DNA of 64,000 bases from Psettodes erumei (Eukaryota; Chordata; Actinopteri; Pleuronectiformes; Psettodidae), in assembly GCA_016785225.1 (NCBI GenBank), contig JAFBJZ010000369.1, positions 145,001 to 209,000 of the forward strand. Reading direction: 5' to 3'. The notes beneath the pieces were generated by a model, which was not told the origin of the DNA, made no database searches, and saw only the letters and a program-made list of their open reading frames with translations. Both the position numbers and the translations under genes were made by a program. Shown in pieces: positions 62,268 to 64,000 of this stretch (positions are counted from its first letter, which is position 1; the number at the start of each line of letters is the position of its first letter).

Positions 62268-62271
<4 letters not shown>

Positions 62272-62302
<31 letters not shown>

Positions 62303-62306
62303 TGTG
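62272..62306. repeat. CA tract ending in TGTGTG
   Basis: CA to 62300, then a short TG arm. Confidence 0.94.
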
Positions 62307-62373
62307 ATTCTAACACTCTGTGCTGCGTTAATCAGTTTCAGGCCACAGGGGAGCAGGACACCATCAAAACAAA

Positions 62374-62376
<3 letters not shown>

Positions 62377-62409
<33 letters not shown>
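62377..62409. repeat. CA tract
   Basis: Pure CA dinucleotide repeat. Confidence 0.95.
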
Positions 62410-62410
<1 letters not shown>

Positions 62411-62585
62411 CAGCGTCGCACATCCAACTGCTGCCGGTACCGGGCCGTGTTCTGCCGCCGAGACGACGGCTCAGAGGAGCTAAAACAGTGTTGGGGCTGG
62501 CGCTGCGGGCCGTGGATCAGAACCAGTGTTCTGACGAACGGACCTCTTTATAAACGACATTCTTTTAGTTCTGGTGAAAGGACCG

Positions 62586-62620
62586 ACGTCCTCGCTCCAC
62601 GTCCTCGCTCCACGTCCTCG
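62586..62620. repeat. Short 13-bp tandem repeat
   Basis: About 2.7 copies of ACGTCCTCGCTCC. Confidence 0.85.
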
Positions 62621-63359
62621 GGGACGGACGGGGACGTCTCCTTCAATCTGTCCAGACCAAACCGACGTATTTGTCCTGAAATGGAAAGAGTTTGACGTTT
62701 AAATCCGATTTAAATCGCTGGAATGTTTCCTTTCATTCCTTTCATGTTTCTTTTCATTCCCTTCACGTTTCCTCTCCGTCTTTCTTTCCGACCCGCCGTG
62801 CGGTTCCCCGGGGGCCCGTCACGGTTCCGCCGTGCTCCGTTTCCTCATTAGAGGCTCCGGAGACGCTCGCGGGACAGATTTCCACGATCTGGGATCCTGT
62901 GCCGCTCGGCCGGGACGGAAAATCCGGACGTCTCGGAAAAAGTCTGGAAGTTCGACCTTCGGAGTTCGGAGGCGGTTAGCGTGTTAGCATGTTAGCATTG
63001 TTCCGCCGTGTTCTGGTTCCGAAAGAGGCGATGTGCCGTGACGGGAGAGACGGGAATGATTGGGCGTGAAAGCCCGGCGGTCAGGTGATCGACTGGGTCT
63101 CTACTCCTTAGACCTCGACCTGACTCCGGACCTGTGGACCAGTTTCGGCGATCCGCTCGGCGCCGCTCGGGGGCCGGCGACCGTTTGTGTTTGTGTGTGC
63201 GTCTTTATCGCGGGCGAACAGAAGCGAGTCCCGTCAACCCGGAGGAACGTTTGTGTTTGTTTTTGTTTACACGGATGAAAAAAATAAAAAGGCTCACTTT
63301 TAAAACTTGTAAACAATGCCCCCCCCCTGCCCCCACGCCGCCCCCCCCCCCTTTTTACT

Positions 63360-63700
63360 TTGTGCAGGAGCGGTGGGAATACTGCGCGACGCCGACCAGT
63401 GGGATAACGCTCGCACCGTTTTTCCATTAAAAATGCATTTGGAGAAAAGCCGGAGTCTCCGAGAAGAAAAGCATGAAAGCAGATGTGCCCCCCCCCCCCC
63501 ACAAGCCCCCCCCTCCCCAAGACGACCCCCCCAGCAGTTTTTAGAGTGCAGCAGCTGGCAGCCTCTGTCTTTCTGGAAAGAGATCGCTCCTCTTCTCCGC
63601 AGCGGCGAATTAACTCCGAGCGGATAATTTCGCCGCAGACACAAACAAGTCGGCGAGCGTTTCAGCGCCGGGTGTTTACGCCGCGCCGTCTTCCTCACGG
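63360..63700. promoter_or_regulatory. Candidate intronic regulatory element in ncam1 intron 1
   Basis: Complex sequence around C-runs, with CCATTAAAAATGC and GAATTAACTCC segments. It may be conserved noncoding DNA; no exon is seen. Confidence 0.2.
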
Positions 63701-64000
63701 ACGCTCGCTCAGGCGGGACGTGAAAGGACCCGCGGTAATAAAAAAATAAAACGTATATAAGTGTTTATATATAACAGAGGGAGGTTCGCACGCTCCGAGG
63801 CGTAACGGGAGACGAGAGTTTGGGTTGGCGGTCCCGGCCGCGGGGATGCGGGAATGACGGGAATGTGGAGCTGGGCCCCGGGGCCGGGCGTCCCGTCAGG
63901 AGTCGGGTCACGCCGTGAAACGTATTTATGTCGTTTCGGGGTCACATGACAGGAGGAGGCGCGGCGGCGACACGTGTGCTCGCCAAACACGCCAAACACG

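Larger units (their letters stand above)
52290..64000 (+). other. ncam1: Beginning of ncam1 intron 1
   Basis: The intron starts at the GTAAG donor after exon 1 and no acceptor/exon pair matching NCAM1 exon 2 is visible to the window end. It contains a GGTTCT hexamer run and a CAG tract within 120 bases of the donor, a 9-bp minisatellite, a 1-kb array of 13-bp units, many CA/TG tracts, G-rich blocks and AT-rich islands at about 58.7-59.3 kb and 63.4-63.7 kb. Confidence 0.6.

Overview
The window looks like vertebrate nuclear DNA, most likely from a teleost fish. It has very dense (CA)n/(TG)n microsatellites, CpG-rich noncoding sequence, long poly-C/poly-G runs, split genes with GT donors and almost no continuous coding sequence. 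There are no bacterial-type genes, ribosome binding sites, operons or CRISPR arrays. The longest open frames are repeat translations or chance frames in GC-rich DNA. The species cannot be named from what is visible.

Two first coding exons can be supported. On the + strand, 52238-52289 encodes a 17-residue signal-peptide start plus one base and ends at a GTAAG donor. Its sequence, 52-nt length and phase match the first coding exon of the neural cell adhesion molecule NCAM1 (ncam1 in fish). The GC-rich sequence before it is the presumed promoter/5'UTR, and 52290-64000 is the start of ncam1 intron 1. On the - strand, 23888-23816 encodes a 24-residue hydrophobic signal-peptide start plus one base, also phase 1, with a strong Kozak context and a GTAGG donor. 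It would be exon 1 of an unidentified secreted or membrane protein, with 1-23.8 kb as its first intron. The two genes are divergent, about 28 kb apart. Two weaker candidates lie between them: a pair of divergent donor-ended first exons around a short GC-rich segment (40852-41162), and a short ATG-to-donor segment at 36907-36926.

Layout: 1-23.8 kb is presumed intron of the minus-strand gene, with many CA/TG tracts and candidate regulatory islands, including a palindrome of two convergent PBX-like sites at 19.6 kb. 23.9-37.5 kb is intergenic and GC-rich. 37.9-42.7 kb is less GC-rich, with transposon-like debris and the possible bidirectional promoter. 42.7-51.7 kb is intergenic and TG-rich. 51.7-52.3 kb holds the ncam1 promoter and exon 1. 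52.3-64 kb is ncam1 intron 1, with a CAG tract near the donor, a 1-kb minisatellite of 13-bp units and several islands resembling conserved elements.

I found no clear new biological system. The points most worth checking are the identity of the 23.8 kb exon, the possible bidirectional promoter, the 19.6 kb palindrome, the 13-bp minisatellite and the repeats around ncam1 exon 1. Conservation and transcription claims are inference, because no alignment or RNA data were available.
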